From Nemertoderma westbladi (Eukaryota; Xenacoelomorpha; Nemertodermatida; Nemertodermatidae): DNA of 21,990 bases. The stretch is from assembly GCA_032718475.1 (NCBI GenBank), contig JAUCBJ010008110.1, positions 1 through 21,990 on the forward strand. Direction: 5' to 3'. The translations under genes were made by a program, and so were the position numbers. Below, in pieces: positions 8,628 to 18,137 of this stretch. Numbering within the stretch: position 1 is the first letter of the stretch; each line of letters starts with the position of its first letter. Below the pieces are notes generated by a model that saw only the letters and a program-made list of their open reading frames with translations, had not been told where the DNA came from and made no database searches.

Positions 8628-10387
8628 TTAATTTAGTTCATTTAATAGGTTTTTTTTTAATTTCTTTCCTAGGTATTTTTTTGATTTGCTTTGTTTAATG
8701 TCGTTTTCCAACGAGTTCCAGACAATGGCCCCATGGTAGTTAAATGATTTTTGTGTCTGCGTTAGTCGGGTCCTTTTTACATAATAATTTTTACTTGTAG
8801 ATGATCGTGTATTGTAAGAATGTATAGCAGATGTTTGTTCAAACAGTGATGTGATGAATGTTTGTTTTTTGTTGTTGTGTATTTGTCACATTAATTTAGC
8901 TGTTTCTTGTAAGTAGGTGTAGTTGTTAAATAGGAAGTATATTTAGTTGTCTGTAAAGTTGAGGTGCGTGTTCACGGTAGTGACTGAGGGTTATCGCTCT
9001 CAACAATTTATTAATTTTAGTTCTAATGGGTTTAATGTGTGTTTGTGATGCATTACCCCAGATCACTATACCATAGTTCATATATGGTTGTATTAGTGCA
9101 CAGTACAGTAGTTTCAGTATGTGTAGCGGTAGAGTGTGGCGTAGTTTAAAGAATATTCCTGACGATTTTGAGATTTTTTTTAGAACATATGCGCAGTGTG
9201 TTTTCCAAGATAATTTATCGTCTATCCAGATTCCTAAAATTTGGTTTTAGTTACGTTACTTATAGGAAGGTCTCTTATTTTAATATTTTCATGTTCAGTG
9301 GCTTTTTTGTTTGTTAGATATTCTGTTTTTTTAAGATTAAGGGATAGTTGGTTGTCTGTCAGCCATTGATCAACTCTATTAAGTTATACGTTTATGGTAT
9401 CTGTAAGTATTTTAATATCAGTGTTGTTGTATAGTAAATTCGTGTTGTCAGCAAATAGTGTTGATAGTAGTGATGTACAGTTAGGTTAAGTCGTTTGTGT
9501 ATATAAGGAATAAAGTTGCGGACAAAATTGTATTGGCTTCAGTATTGGTATTCAAGTATTGGCTCAGAGTGAATATTGCCTATGTTTACAGTGTGAGTTC
9601 GGTTGTGTAAGAAGCTGGTAAGTAATTCGAGTGGGGTTCCCCGGATACCATAGCTATTTAGTTTGCTTAACAGGATATTGTGTTGCAAGGTGTCAAATGC
9701 TTTTTTGGGGTCTATGGATATTAAAAAGGCTGTTTCATGTTTTTCTAGAATGTTTAATATCTTTTCAGTAACAGTAAGTATGGCGTCTGTAGTTGTCGAG
9801 TGTTTACGGAATCCGTATTGGTTTGTAGAGAGAATTGAGTACTTTTCTAAATATGATATTAGTTGGGAATTTATCACTCGTTCAAAGAGTTAAAAGTTTC
9901 AAAGAGAGAAAACAAGTATTGAAATTGGTCTGTAATTATTCTTGTCAGTGGGGTCTCCAGCTTTGAAAACAGAGATAATTTTTGCAGCTTTAAGAGTGGA
10001 TGGGAACGTGCCATTTTTTATGGAAATATTAATTAGATGTGTAAGTGAGGAGCGAGATCGTAGGCTGCAAGTTTTAGTAAAGATATAGGAAAGCTGTCGT
10101 TTGTTGAACTCGAGTTATTTAAGTCTAGTATATTGTAAATAGTTTCTGCGTTTGATGTCGGCATAAGTGAGAAGGAGTTCGGCTGTTTGTGATATATGTA
10201 ACGAGTAGGGGGGTTTCTGTTTGAAGTTGGTATGTTTTGTTGCAGTCGAGTTCCTACAGTAGAAAAGTGATTGTTGAAGACACTGCAAATCTCCCTGGGA
10301 TCAGTAATCTCACTTAAGGTGAAGTTTATTGTATTCCATGTTTTTCGCATATTATTTTTATTTTTTTCAAATTCATATGCATAGTAT
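8628..10387 (-). mobile_element. LINE-C: degraded Jockey/CR1-like non-LTR retrotransposon, 5'-truncated
   Basis: A continuous trail of minus-strand RT similarity runs from about 10387 to a stop codon at 8628-8630, broken by many frameshifts and stops. The 5' edge lies in the linker before the RT, so the endonuclease is missing. No TSD was found, and the 3' UTR probably continues below 8628. It differs in sequence from LINE-B and LINE-D. Confidence 0.75.
8628..10387 (-). pseudogene. LINE-C reverse transcriptase remnant
   Basis: In order on the minus strand: YAYEFEKNKNNMRKTWNTIN (linker before the RT), CSVFNNHFSTVG, a fingers segment FKAGDPTDKNNYRPISIL (about 9925-9980), NQYGFRKHSTTTDAIL, FLISIDPKKAFDTLQH (motif A), then LFADNTNLL (plus 9444-9455) where FADD is expected. 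The second catalytic Asp is replaced by Asn. Downstream come QLSLNLKKTEYL, NYGIVIWGN, SYNTRSS (plus 8805-8816) and AIVWNSLENDIK (8700-8720), both typical of CR1/Jockey RT C-termini, ending at TAA 8628-8630. Multiple frameshifts and the Asn substitution make it clearly dead. Confidence 0.78.
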
Positions 10388-11331
10388 TAATAATACTGAT
10401 ACTAATACGGAACTGTTAATACTATCCCGTAAGTAAACATTTGTTGTAAACAGTTGTTAGGATTTATATAGTAAGAATCAATCGAATGATACATAACCAG
10501 CCCAATTTAGTATGCCGATATATTTCACACTTCCTATGTTTGGGTCATACGCAGCGCTAGTTGATTTATATCTGATGTTACGTCTGGCATAAACTTAAGC
10601 AAGATTTCTGTGATAATAAAATTTGACGTTGAAAATGAATTTGGCGGTGAAAATGATCAAAGTCTTCTAAAAGCGCGAACAGCTATATCTCGAAAAGTAT
10701 CTGGCAAAATATTTTAGGAAATATTTTTTTTTATTTATTATTTAATACGTGTCTGCACTTTAGTATTATATTTGTTGATATTATTGAAATTAACCACTTT
10801 ATTATTCATATCGTATATATCAATGCCATATATCTTGGTGTTGATAAATATGGTACGAAAAGCTAAAAAATGCTATGAAAATACAGTTTTAAATAGGCCT
10901 AATATATTTAGGCTTAATATCCGAAATTTTAAACTTAATATTAAAATAAAACATATAAAAAACTTATCATATTTTTTAATTTATTTTTTTGTGACTATAT
11001 ATTTTATTAATTTCCCGATAGCACATACATTTTCGCGATGGTACATCGCAGGTTTATACAACATAGTTTCCCTATTACTTATTCTGCTTTACAAAAATTT
11101 ATTTCGCAAGAGATACTGGGTTATGTTTTTTTTTATATATCTTCATTACACCAGCTGGCAACAATAATTATGAAAGCTACACACCAATTAATGACATACG
11201 GACAACTAAAATTAGTATTAAAAATTTGGCTTCTGCTACACAAAATTGTTATAAACTTCTTTATATAATTTCTTTTGTTAATTTCAAAATATTTAAGCTA
11301 TTATTACTCATTTTCTCTTAACTGGGGTTTT
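10388..11331. other. AT-rich region upstream of the LINE-D ORF (presumed 5' UTR in part)
   Basis: No ORF here is supported by family similarity. Frames at 10772-11167 and 11038-11268 are open but are low-complexity, AT-driven and rich in Leu/Ile/Tyr/Lys, with no recognised ORF1 domain (no zinc knuckle, RRM, PHD or esterase signature). The region directly before 11332 is probably LINE-D 5' UTR. The 5' boundary of LINE-D could not be fixed because no TSD partner for the sequence after the poly(A) was found. Confidence 0.5.
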
Positions 11332-11373
11332 ATGATAATAATTATTATTAAACTTCTGTTACAAAAATCTGGG

Positions 11374-11397
11374 GATATCCATCCTAATCCGGGGCCT
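11374..11397 (+). other. 2A-like ribosome-skipping motif (DIHPNPGP) behind a hydrophobic leader
   Basis: Residues 15-22 of the LINE-D ORF read DIHPNPGP, preceded by an Ile/Leu-rich segment at residues 2-10. The 2A consensus is D(V/I)ExNPGP. This copy matches at D, I and NPGP but has His where Glu is usual. 2A-like sequences behind hydrophobic leaders are documented near the N-terminus of several APE-type LINEs. Whether the His form causes skipping cannot be decided from sequence. If active, it would release a short hydrophobic peptide and start the mature protein at Pro22. Confidence 0.6.
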
Positions 11398-13535
11398 AAT
11401 TCCGGCACCAATAAACGTAGAGTGACAAGGTCTACTAAATCAAAAAAGAAAGATAATACAGATCACAAATTTAATAAGCATCTACAAAATAGCGAATCAA
11501 TATTATATATAAAAAATATGCTTATAAATACAGCCGATGACCTAACAATAATACATATTAATGCAAGAAGTTTAGTCAAACATGGAGACGAGTTGAAGGA
11601 TATCCTGCTTGGGTCGCGAAACACCATCGTTTCTGTAACTGAAACTTGGTTGAAACGCCACCACCCTTCTCAAATAATACGTATACCTGGTTTTGATATT
11701 TATAGACATGATAGGAAAAAGAAAAAAGGCGGGGGCATTTTAATGTACATACCAGATACGTATAAATTCAAACAGCGCCCTGACATTCGAGATAATTCGA
11801 AATTAGAGACATTATGGGTACAAATAGACAACATATTAATATGTACTGTATATAAACCACCAAATTTTAATAGCCATGATTTCATAAATGAAATAGAAAC
11901 AGAGCTAGAAAATGCACTTTTATTAGAACCACATTCGAAAATATTAATTCAGGGGGATTGTAATATAAATATATTAAAGGACACACCCATAAATAAGTTG
12001 TTCACCAATATGCTAGTTGAAAATGATATACATATATTAAACAAAACAAAACCGACCCGATACACTAAAAGATCACGCACATTAATTGACATTGCGGCTA
12101 CTAATTTAAATTCAAACTTAATAAAATATCATGAAGTGTATAACTGTGACTTTTCCGATCACGAGTTTATAGCTACAATTATTTCAAAAGAAGCAATTAA
12201 ATTAGAACCGAAAACGGTAGATAAAGAATATATTCAGTATCGTGATTTTTCAAAATTTAACGAACAGCTATTTATAAATCTATTAATGGAAATTGACTGG
12301 TTTCCAATTTATACTATGGTAGACATCGAACATCAAATGACTTACTTTGAACAAAGTATTGCATTTCATCTAAACAATGTGGCACCGCTTAAATACAAAT
12401 TACACTCAACACAAAGAAAATTATTACAAAACTGCAAATGGTCAAACGAGTTGTTAGAAGTTCTTCGTAAAGAAAAATATATCTTATTTGCTAAATGGCG
12501 GGAAACTAACTTCGAAAACGATTTCAAGTTATTTAAAAAAGCCAGAAACAAGTTTAACAATCTAAATAAAAAATTAAAAAACCAATATGTCAATAACACA
12601 TATGCAACATGCACTACAAGTAAGGGGCGGTGGAAAGTAATAAATCAAATACTAAATAAATCAACTGAAAGAAATAATATATCAGAAATCAAATACAAGG
12701 GAATATTTTATACAGATCCAACAGAAATTGCGCGGGTATTTAATGAAGTCTACATAGATATAGGGGATTTTACAAAGGTAAACAACATATTTAGTGAAAT
12801 CCAAAACCATCAAAAACCAATGCAATCATCGCCAAACAATGGGCCCTCCTTTAGTTTCAATACTGTTACATCACTACAAATGTATGAAATAATTAATAAG
12901 CTAAATGTCTCAAAGTCATCTGGACCTTCTGATATTCCAATTAAAATATTCAAATTAATGTCACCACACATATGTGAACCCCTCACAGCTATCTTTAATA
13001 ATTGTATAACACAATCAAAATTTCCTAGCTCATTAAAAATATCACAAATAACACCAATATATAAAAAGGAGAACCATCTAGATCCAGCTAACTACAGACC
13101 TATAGCAGTTACTCAACCAATAGCAAAAATATTCGAACGTCATTTAGTTAATCAAATTAATACATATTTGTATCAAAATAACCTACTAAATCCATACCAG
13201 TTCGGCTTTCGAAAGAAATATTCTACAGTAGACGCCATTACGTACGCTATGGAGCAGTGGAGAGCTGAACTCAACCAAGGTAAGTATGTTGCCGTGGCGT
13301 TCCTCGACCTCAGCAAGGCCTTTAACTCTCTCAGACACGATACTTTACTAAAAGAGCTCGATTCATTAGGATTTAATTCAACGGCTTTAAAATTAATTAA
13401 AAATTACCTCTCAGACCGCAAACAGAAAGTTAAAATCGGAAACATTTCTTCGACATATTTGACCGAAAAAAGGGGTGTCCCTCAAGGTACCCTAATGGGG
13501 CCTTTAATGTACACACTTTATACTAACACTATGCC

Positions 13536-13619
13536 ATCTCTAGTAACTAAAAATACGTCCATGGTACAATACGCTGACGACACAGCCATATATATATCAG
13601 GAAAAGATCCGGTCTACTT
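13536..13619 (+). repeat. 84-bp TSD, left copy
   Basis: Bases 13536-13619 are identical to 17228-17311 with no mismatch or gap that I can see. The duplicated stretch is LINE-D coding sequence and includes the YADD codons (13570-13581). It directly abuts the 5' end and the (TAG)n tail of the RTE-like element. Confidence 0.95.
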
Positions 13620-13654
13620 GGTCCCTTGGTCCTGGATTAAGGACCCATATACTT

Positions 13655-13882
13655 GGCTGCAGGGGTATATGGCCTGACCAGGCAGATGGTGATCTACCAA
13701 TGGCTGGTTAGGAGTAGAGTGTTCTCATGTCCACTGTGAGGGCACTTCACTGCGACCTGCACCTGGCAGCAAGGGTACAGGGCATGACCCAGCAGATGAG
13801 CTGCAACAGCCAATGGTGGGTCATGTACGCCAGAGTAGATATGGGTGATGGGCCTCATATCTGACTCCATTGCGACACCCAC
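13655..13882 (+). repeat. Diverged tandem repeat in the RTE-like 5' UTR
   Basis: Unit 1 (about 13655-13764) and unit 2 (about 13765-13882) can be aligned throughout. Shared words in order are 'ggc.gca.gggta', 'ggc.tgacc', 'cagatg', 'ccaatgg.tggt', 'agagt', 'cactg/ccattg' + 'cgac' and 'ccacc/gcacct'. Units differ by many substitutions and indels. Several non-LTR families carry tandem 5' monomers with promoter activity; that role here is inference only. Confidence 0.5.
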
Positions 13883-13890
13883 CCTGTGGA

Positions 13891-16800
13891 ATGGCAAACC
13901 AGGGTGTGGTTTTTGCCCCGAGAGCTGACTCGGCAAAAAAGCACCCCCCAACCCCCACTATGGATTACATTAGCAATGCGGAGGTCCGGCCACTAGAGGC
14001 CAGTGGAATTACCGGACACAATCGGCCTCACAGGCGTCAGTTAACTCCTGACCGGCTGCCTGTCTCACCCCCTACTGGAGAGAGAGCAGCCAACAATTCT
14101 TTGAGTCCCTTTCCTGATGACCTTTCTGGCCCAAACCCTGGGTCACCAGGGAGGCCAGATTGTGATGGGGAGAGGGATTCTGGAGTTGGAGGCTACTCTC
14201 ATGTTCCACCCCGACCAACAAAGCCATTGGTGAATCTGAGGCAAGTCACTAGACTAGCCTCAGTAAACACCCTAACACTCGGGTCCCCAATGCGACAAGG
14301 TGAGCTGACTGCCTTGGCAGATAAGCTTTCTCTTAGCGCAGTGGGTGTTCAAGAGCACCGAATGCAGACTGGACAGACTGATGAGGTTCTGATTAAGGAC
14401 ATGGGGGGCGGTTGGCGACTCGCCCTCGCGTCAGCAGATGATAGTGGCAATGGTGGAATTGGTCTATTGATGAATCCAACTGCACATGCAGCATTGGACA
14501 GAATAGACCAAATCTCTAACCGCATCATCCGTTGCCACTTCTCATGTTCTGGAAGACTGGCTAAGAAGTTTCCTAAGGTGGTTCTGATTGTGTGCTACTC
14601 TCCAACTAGTGTTGCCCCTGTAGAGGAGGTGGAAAATTTCTACCACAATCTACAAGCAGCAACTGATGGAGTGGATCAGCATGCATTCTTAACATTCCTG
14701 GGAGACTTTAATGCAAGTCTGCATCAATCACCTACATCGCCCTGGGTCTATAGCAATAGTGTTAACCGAAATTCTGTCCATCTTCAGGATTTTATCTCTG
14801 GAAATGGATTGTTTTCGGCTGGAACCCAGTTCAAGAAGCGAACTGGAAAGCTATGGACTCATAGTGGACCCAGTGGTCACAAGTCCCAGATAGACCATAT
14901 TCTGTTTCGTAGGAAATACAGGAGCTCTATACAAGACTGTAATGCATTTACACTTCGACCCTTCTCTAGTGATCACCGCCTTATTGTGGCCAAGGTAAGA
15001 CTTAGTCTGCGTGCTAGCAGAACAACGAAATCGGCCTTGCCACGGCATGACTGGTCCTCTCTGTTGCAACAGCCAAGTGTGAGATCCAGCTTCACACTAC
15101 AGCTGAGCAACAGGTATGAGGCTCTTGCCTCTGAGGCGGCAGATCACTGTGAGGGCTATACTGCCTTTACAGAAGCAGTTAAGTTAGCAGCTGCAGAAAC
15201 AGTTCCTGTATACCCTCGAAACACGAAAAGGGCCCCCTGGACTGACAACAAAATTCAGAAGTGCCGAAATGACCTTCATAAGGCGCAGAAAGAGTCCCGA
15301 CTCAAACAGACTGCAGCGGCCAAAAATGCAGTTAAAGCTGCATCTAGGTCCCTGAACAGGCAGTACTCTGTTAATCTACAGGAGCTAATAAACCAACAGG
15401 TTGATGCCATCAATGATGCTGACGACAGCAGGCAATCATCCCAGGCATGGAAATCGATCAATCTGCTTACTGGGCGGAAAAGCCAACCAACCACCAAGGT
15501 TAAGGCTGAATCACCAGCCGATCGCCTCAATGGTTGGAAAGCCCACTTTGAAAAGCTCCTCAATAATGACAGGGTATTGCCTGATAACTTTATAGAAGTA
15601 AAAGTGTCTGAGTCTGTACTCCCAGATATTCCCATTGGCGATATCTCCTTTGCAGAAGTGAAGGCTGCTGCAAAGAGCATTAAGACCAATCGTGCCAGTG
15701 GAGTAGATGGTGTTCCCCCTGAGGTCTTTAAAATACCTGAGTGTTTAAAGCTCATCTATCCCATCATAGTAGACATGTACCGTACAACAAGAGTCCCACA
15801 AGAAATGAAAACAAATAAGTTGGTGCCAGTTCCCAAGAAGGGCAACCTAACACTCTATGGTTCTTTTCGGGGAATCTCATTGATCTCGATTGCTGCAAAA
15901 CTATACAATAGAATTCTATTAAATCGCATCAGGGATCCCATTGAGAGACTGCTACGTGGAAATCAGAATGGGTTCCGTAAAGGTCGTGGGACCATGGAGC
16001 CCATTTTGGCACTTAGAAGGATAATTGAAGAGTTATCAAAAAAGAAAGACAGGCATCTGGCTGTTATCTTTGTTGACTTCTTCAAGGCCTTTGATTCAGT
16101 CTCTCGCTCACGTATGTTCAGCATACTTTCATTATATGGGATTCCTGATGAAATTATTGCAGCAATCAGATCAGTATACGATGGTTCGACAACATTTGTG
16201 TCTACTGTTGATGGTGACACAGAACCATTTGAAGTGTTATGGGGCGTCCTCCAAGGAGACACACTTGCACCATTCTTGTTCATTATTGTGGTTGACTATG
16301 TTCTACGCATGTCCTTAGATCATCATAATGATGATGGGGTGATGATAACTCCACCTACTGGCTCCAGAAGTCGAGGAAATCCTGCCAAGTACCTAACTGA
16401 TCTAGACTTTGCTGATGACTTAGGAGTACTCTCAGAATCATTACAGGGAGCCCAGCGGCTCCTCAGCTCATTAGAACATGCTGCTTCTAGTGTTGGTCTT
16501 TTTATTAACTCCAGAAAGACCAAAATTCTGACAGTTAACTTTGAAAGTCCTCAGCAAGTCTCTGATCGGATGAGCATAAGCTCAAAGGATGGTATGCTTG
16601 AGCATGTGGACGACTTCTGTTACCTGGGATCATGGATCCGGAAGTCAGGTGAGGACCTTCGAATACGTAAGGGAAAGGCATGGGCAGCCTTGAATAGGCT
16701 TTCCAGGATTTGGAAGTCACCTAGAATTAATCGGAAACTTAAGGTCCGATTATTCAGAGCAGCAGTAGTTCCAGTACTCCTCTACGGGAGTCCATGCTGG

Positions 16801-17187
16801 GCTCTAACTGCTGAGGACACCAAATCTCTGGATGGCACATTCACAAGAATGCTACGCCGGGTACATTGTGTCAAGTACAATGCACACATCTCCAACCAGA
16901 CACTATATAACATTGGAGGTGTCTCATTGGTTCCCCCAAGCTTGACACTAGAACAAAATCGCCTCCGCTTTGCAGGACATTGCTTTCGCCGTGAGGACCA
17001 GCCAGTGCATAATCTTGTACTTTGGCAGCCTCATGGAGTGAATAAGCATGGTGGACAGCCCATGACTTTCTTGAGACGCATTTTAAAGGACACTGGCCTT
17101 AAAGATGCGGATGATCTAGCAAATGTCATGGGTGATAGGGAGTTGTGGCGGTGCAATTTTGTTGACAAGCCGGCACAGCATTCTTAA
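13891..17187 (+). CDS. RTE-like endonuclease/reverse transcriptase polyprotein, apparently intact
   Basis: The 1098-aa ORF starts at ATG 13891; the frame is open slightly upstream but without an ATG. Residues 1-120 are Pro/Ser-rich and unassigned. Endonuclease domain: SVNTLTLGS (Asn126), VQEHRM (Glu155), LGDFNAS (Asp272, Asn274), SQIDHILF and SSDHRLI (Asp361, His362). After a basic linker, RT: KLVPVPKKGNL and GSFRGISLIS (fingers), NGFRKGRGTM, FVDFFKAFD (Asp729), LQGDTLAP (788-790 = QGD), DFADDLG (Asp842, Asp843) and FCYLGSWI (thumb). The C-terminal domain has RFAGHCFRRED and LVLWQPHG. All catalytic positions I can recognise are present with no internal stop, so the protein could nick target DNA and prime cDNA synthesis. 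It is the probable source type for the 20204-21807 copy. Activity is inferred, not shown. Confidence 0.92.
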   Translation: MANQGVVFAPRADSAKKHPPTPTMDYISNAEVRPLEASGITGHNRPHRRQLTPDRLPVSPPTGERAANNSLSPFPDDLSGPNPGSPGRPDCDGERDSGVGGYSHVPPRPTKPLVNLRQVTRLASVNTLTLGSPMRQGELTALADKLSLSAVGVQEHRMQTGQTDEVLIKDMGGGWRLALASADDSGNGGIGLLMNPTAHAALDRIDQISNRIIRCHFSCSGRLAKKFPKVVLIVCYSPTSVAPVEEVENFYHNLQAATDGVDQHAFLTFLGDFNASLHQSPTSPWVYSNSVNRNSVHLQDFISGNGLFSAGTQFKKRTGKLWTHSGPSGHKSQIDHILFRRKYRSSIQDCNAFTLRPFSSDHRLIVAKVRLSLRASRTTKSALPRHDWSSLLQQPSVRSSFTLQLSNRYEALASEAADHCEGYTAFTEAVKLAAAETVPVYPRNTKRAPWTDNKIQKCRNDLHKAQKESRLKQTAAAKNAVKAASRSLNRQYSVNLQELINQQVDAINDADDSRQSSQAWKSINLLTGRKSQPTTKVKAESPADRLNGWKAHFEKLLNNDRVLPDNFIEVKVSESVLPDIPIGDISFAEVKAAAKSIKTNRASGVDGVPPEVFKIPECLKLIYPIIVDMYRTTRVPQEMKTNKLVPVPKKGNLTLYGSFRGISLISIAAKLYNRILLNRIRDPIERLLRGNQNGFRKGRGTMEPILALRRIIEELSKKKDRHLAVIFVDFFKAFDSVSRSRMFSILSLYGIPDEIIAAIRSVYDGSTTFVSTVDGDTEPFEVLWGVLQGDTLAPFLFIIVVDYVLRMSLDHHNDDGVMITPPTGSRSRGNPAKYLTDLDFADDLGVLSESLQGAQRLLSSLEHAASSVGLFINSRKTKILTVNFESPQQVSDRMSISSKDGMLEHVDDFCYLGSWIRKSGEDLRIRKGKAWAALNRLSRIWKSPRINRKLKVRLFRAAVVPVLLYGSPCWALTAEDTKSLDGTFTRMLRRVHCVKYNAHISNQTLYNIGGVSLVPPSLTLEQNRLRFAGHCFRREDQPVHNLVLWQPHGVNKHGGQPMTFLRRILKDTGLKDADDLANVMGDRELWRCNFVDKPAQHS

Positions 17188-17227
17188 AAATGCAGCTGCA
17201 ATGCGGCATGCCGATCCTAGTAGTAGT
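17188..17227 (+). other. RTE-like 3' UTR with two palindromes and (TAG)n tail
   Basis: Between the TAA stop (17185-17187) and the TSD lie a perfect 10-bp palindrome tgcagctgca (17191-17200), a second one cggcatgccg (17204-17213), then 'atcc' and TAGTAGTAGT. The first palindrome is kept in the copies ending at 7843 and 21807; the second has one changed base in each of them. It may form part of the RNA structure recognised by the element's RT. That is inference. Confidence 0.6.
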
Positions 17228-17311
17228 ATCTCTAGTAACTAAAAATACGTCCATGGTACAATACGCTGACGACACAGCCATATATATATCAGGAAAAGAT
17301 CCGGTCTACTT
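17228..17311 (+). repeat. 84-bp TSD, right copy
   Basis: Identical to 13536-13619. It begins immediately after the (TAG)n tail and ends where unique LINE-D coding sequence resumes at 17312. Confidence 0.95.
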
Positions 17312-18137
17312 AGCAAGCGAATTAAAAAACATCATACATAATATTTCAAACATTTTCCAGGCATACAGTCTTCAAGTTAATCCAGATAAAACAGAACTTT
17401 TACTTCTACATCCACATAAAAATATAGACAATAATATTCCACAAATAAAAATTAAATTAAACGAAGAATGTATAATAGAACAATCGACTAGCGTACGATA
17501 TTTAGGTATAAAAATAGACAATAAACTAGAATGGAAAGAGCAGATTGATTCAGTTATTAGTAAAATGGGTATGGCAATTTCGGGTCTAAGAAAAATTAAA
17601 GGGCAATTACCACTAAAAACGAAAATTACTTTATATAAAGCATTGGTTTTACCATACCATAATTATTGTTGCCAGCTGCTGTTATCTTTACACAACGAAT
17701 ATGGACACAAAAAAATACTGTACCGTTTGGAAAAAATGCAGAACTTAGCACTACGTTGCATATTTAGCAAAAAACCAAAAGATTGTTCTGCTACCGAACT
17801 TCGCACAAAAGCTAAAATTCCAACTCTTTATGCATCTCGCGAATACTACGGCATCACCTTTTTACACAAATATTTACTAGGAATAGCAGAACCATTCAAA
17901 CATCTCGACCTACCATTCTTAAAAAATGAAAACAAACAAATAAACCCACGAACATTTAAAATCAAAATGCCAAAAACTAAAAATTATTACGGTCATACAT
18001 CATTAACATATAAATTAATACAAATGTGGAATGAACTACCACAGACAGTAACTTCCCAATACCAACACTTGAAAGAATTTAATGCAACCCTAAAAAAACA
18101 TTACCTAACTCAGTACCACCGGGATGATACAACATAA
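17312..18137 (+). pseudogene. LINE-D RT, 3' part (after the insertion)
   Basis: The frame resumes with LASELKNIIHNISNIFQ, then LQVNPDKTELLLLHP and SVRYLGIKIDNKLEWKEQID (thumb region, 'YLGIxID' motif). Next come LYKALVLPYHNYCCQLL, the 'RLEKMQNLALRCIF' segment and a C-terminal YGHTSLTYKLIQMWNELPQ, stop at 18135-18137. This is the standard CR1/Jockey RT thumb and C-terminal region. An open frame from ATG 17190 reads into it, but that ATG lies in the RTE-like 3' UTR and is accidental. The segment is in the same codon phase as 11332-13619, so it is the missing C-terminal quarter of that ORF. Confidence 0.88.

Larger units (their letters stand above)
11332..13619 (+). pseudogene. LINE-D endonuclease-RT ORF, 5' part (interrupted)
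   Basis: Start at ATG 11332; the frame is open upstream to 11275 but has no earlier ATG. Residues 1-12 are Ile/Leu-rich, followed by a 2A-like motif ending at residue 22 and a basic Lys/Arg/Thr linker. The endonuclease/exonuclease/phosphatase domain follows: HINARSL (Asn77), VTETWL (Glu104), TVYKPPN, QGDCNIN (Asp209; usually GDFN) and DFSDHEF (Asp276, His277). RT: ITPIYKKEN and NYRPIAVT (fingers), FLDLSKAFNS (Asp659), GVPQGTLMGP and QYADDTAIY (Asp749, Asp750). The frame breaks within codon 763, after GKDPVY. The family role is target DNA nicking and target-primed reverse transcription. Interrupted by the element at 13620-17227. Confidence 0.88.
13620..17227 (+). mobile_element. Full-length RTE-like LINE with intact ORF
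   Basis: This 3608-bp insertion is delimited by a perfect 84-bp TSD. It consists of a 5' UTR of about 270 bp with two diverged tandem units, one long ORF (13891-17187), a 30-bp 3' UTR (17188-17217) and a TAGTAGTAGT tail (17218-17227). The single endonuclease-RT ORF, very short 3' UTR and trinucleotide-repeat tail are typical of RTE-type LINEs, although the RT motif wording (GVLQGDTLAP) differs from classical RTE-1/BovB, so clade placement is tentative. The perfect TSD and uninterrupted ORF argue for recent insertion. Its orientation is the same as the host LINE-D. Confidence 0.92.

Noticed and set aside
10772-11268. Two open frames upstream of LINE-D as a possible ORF1 or membrane protein
   Set aside because: The sequence is low-complexity and AT-driven, the long frame has no ATG at its start, and no ORF1 domain motif is visible. 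Better treated as 5' UTR.
1013-16720. Numerous open frames on the strand opposite the RT genes (for example 15276-15755, 15963-16283, 16535-16720)
   Set aside because: They are antisense shadows of the RT coding sequence, recur identically in every copy of the element and match no family.
17190-17227. ATG at 17190 as the start of a separate 315-aa protein
   Set aside because: This ATG lies in the 3' UTR of the RTE-like element and by chance is in frame with the LINE-D C-terminal part.
13620-17227. Retrovirus or LTR retrotransposon bounded by the 84-bp direct repeats
   Set aside because: The direct repeats are host LINE-D coding sequence rather than LTRs. There is no primer-binding site, gag, protease or integrase, and the enzymes are APE endonuclease plus non-LTR RT.
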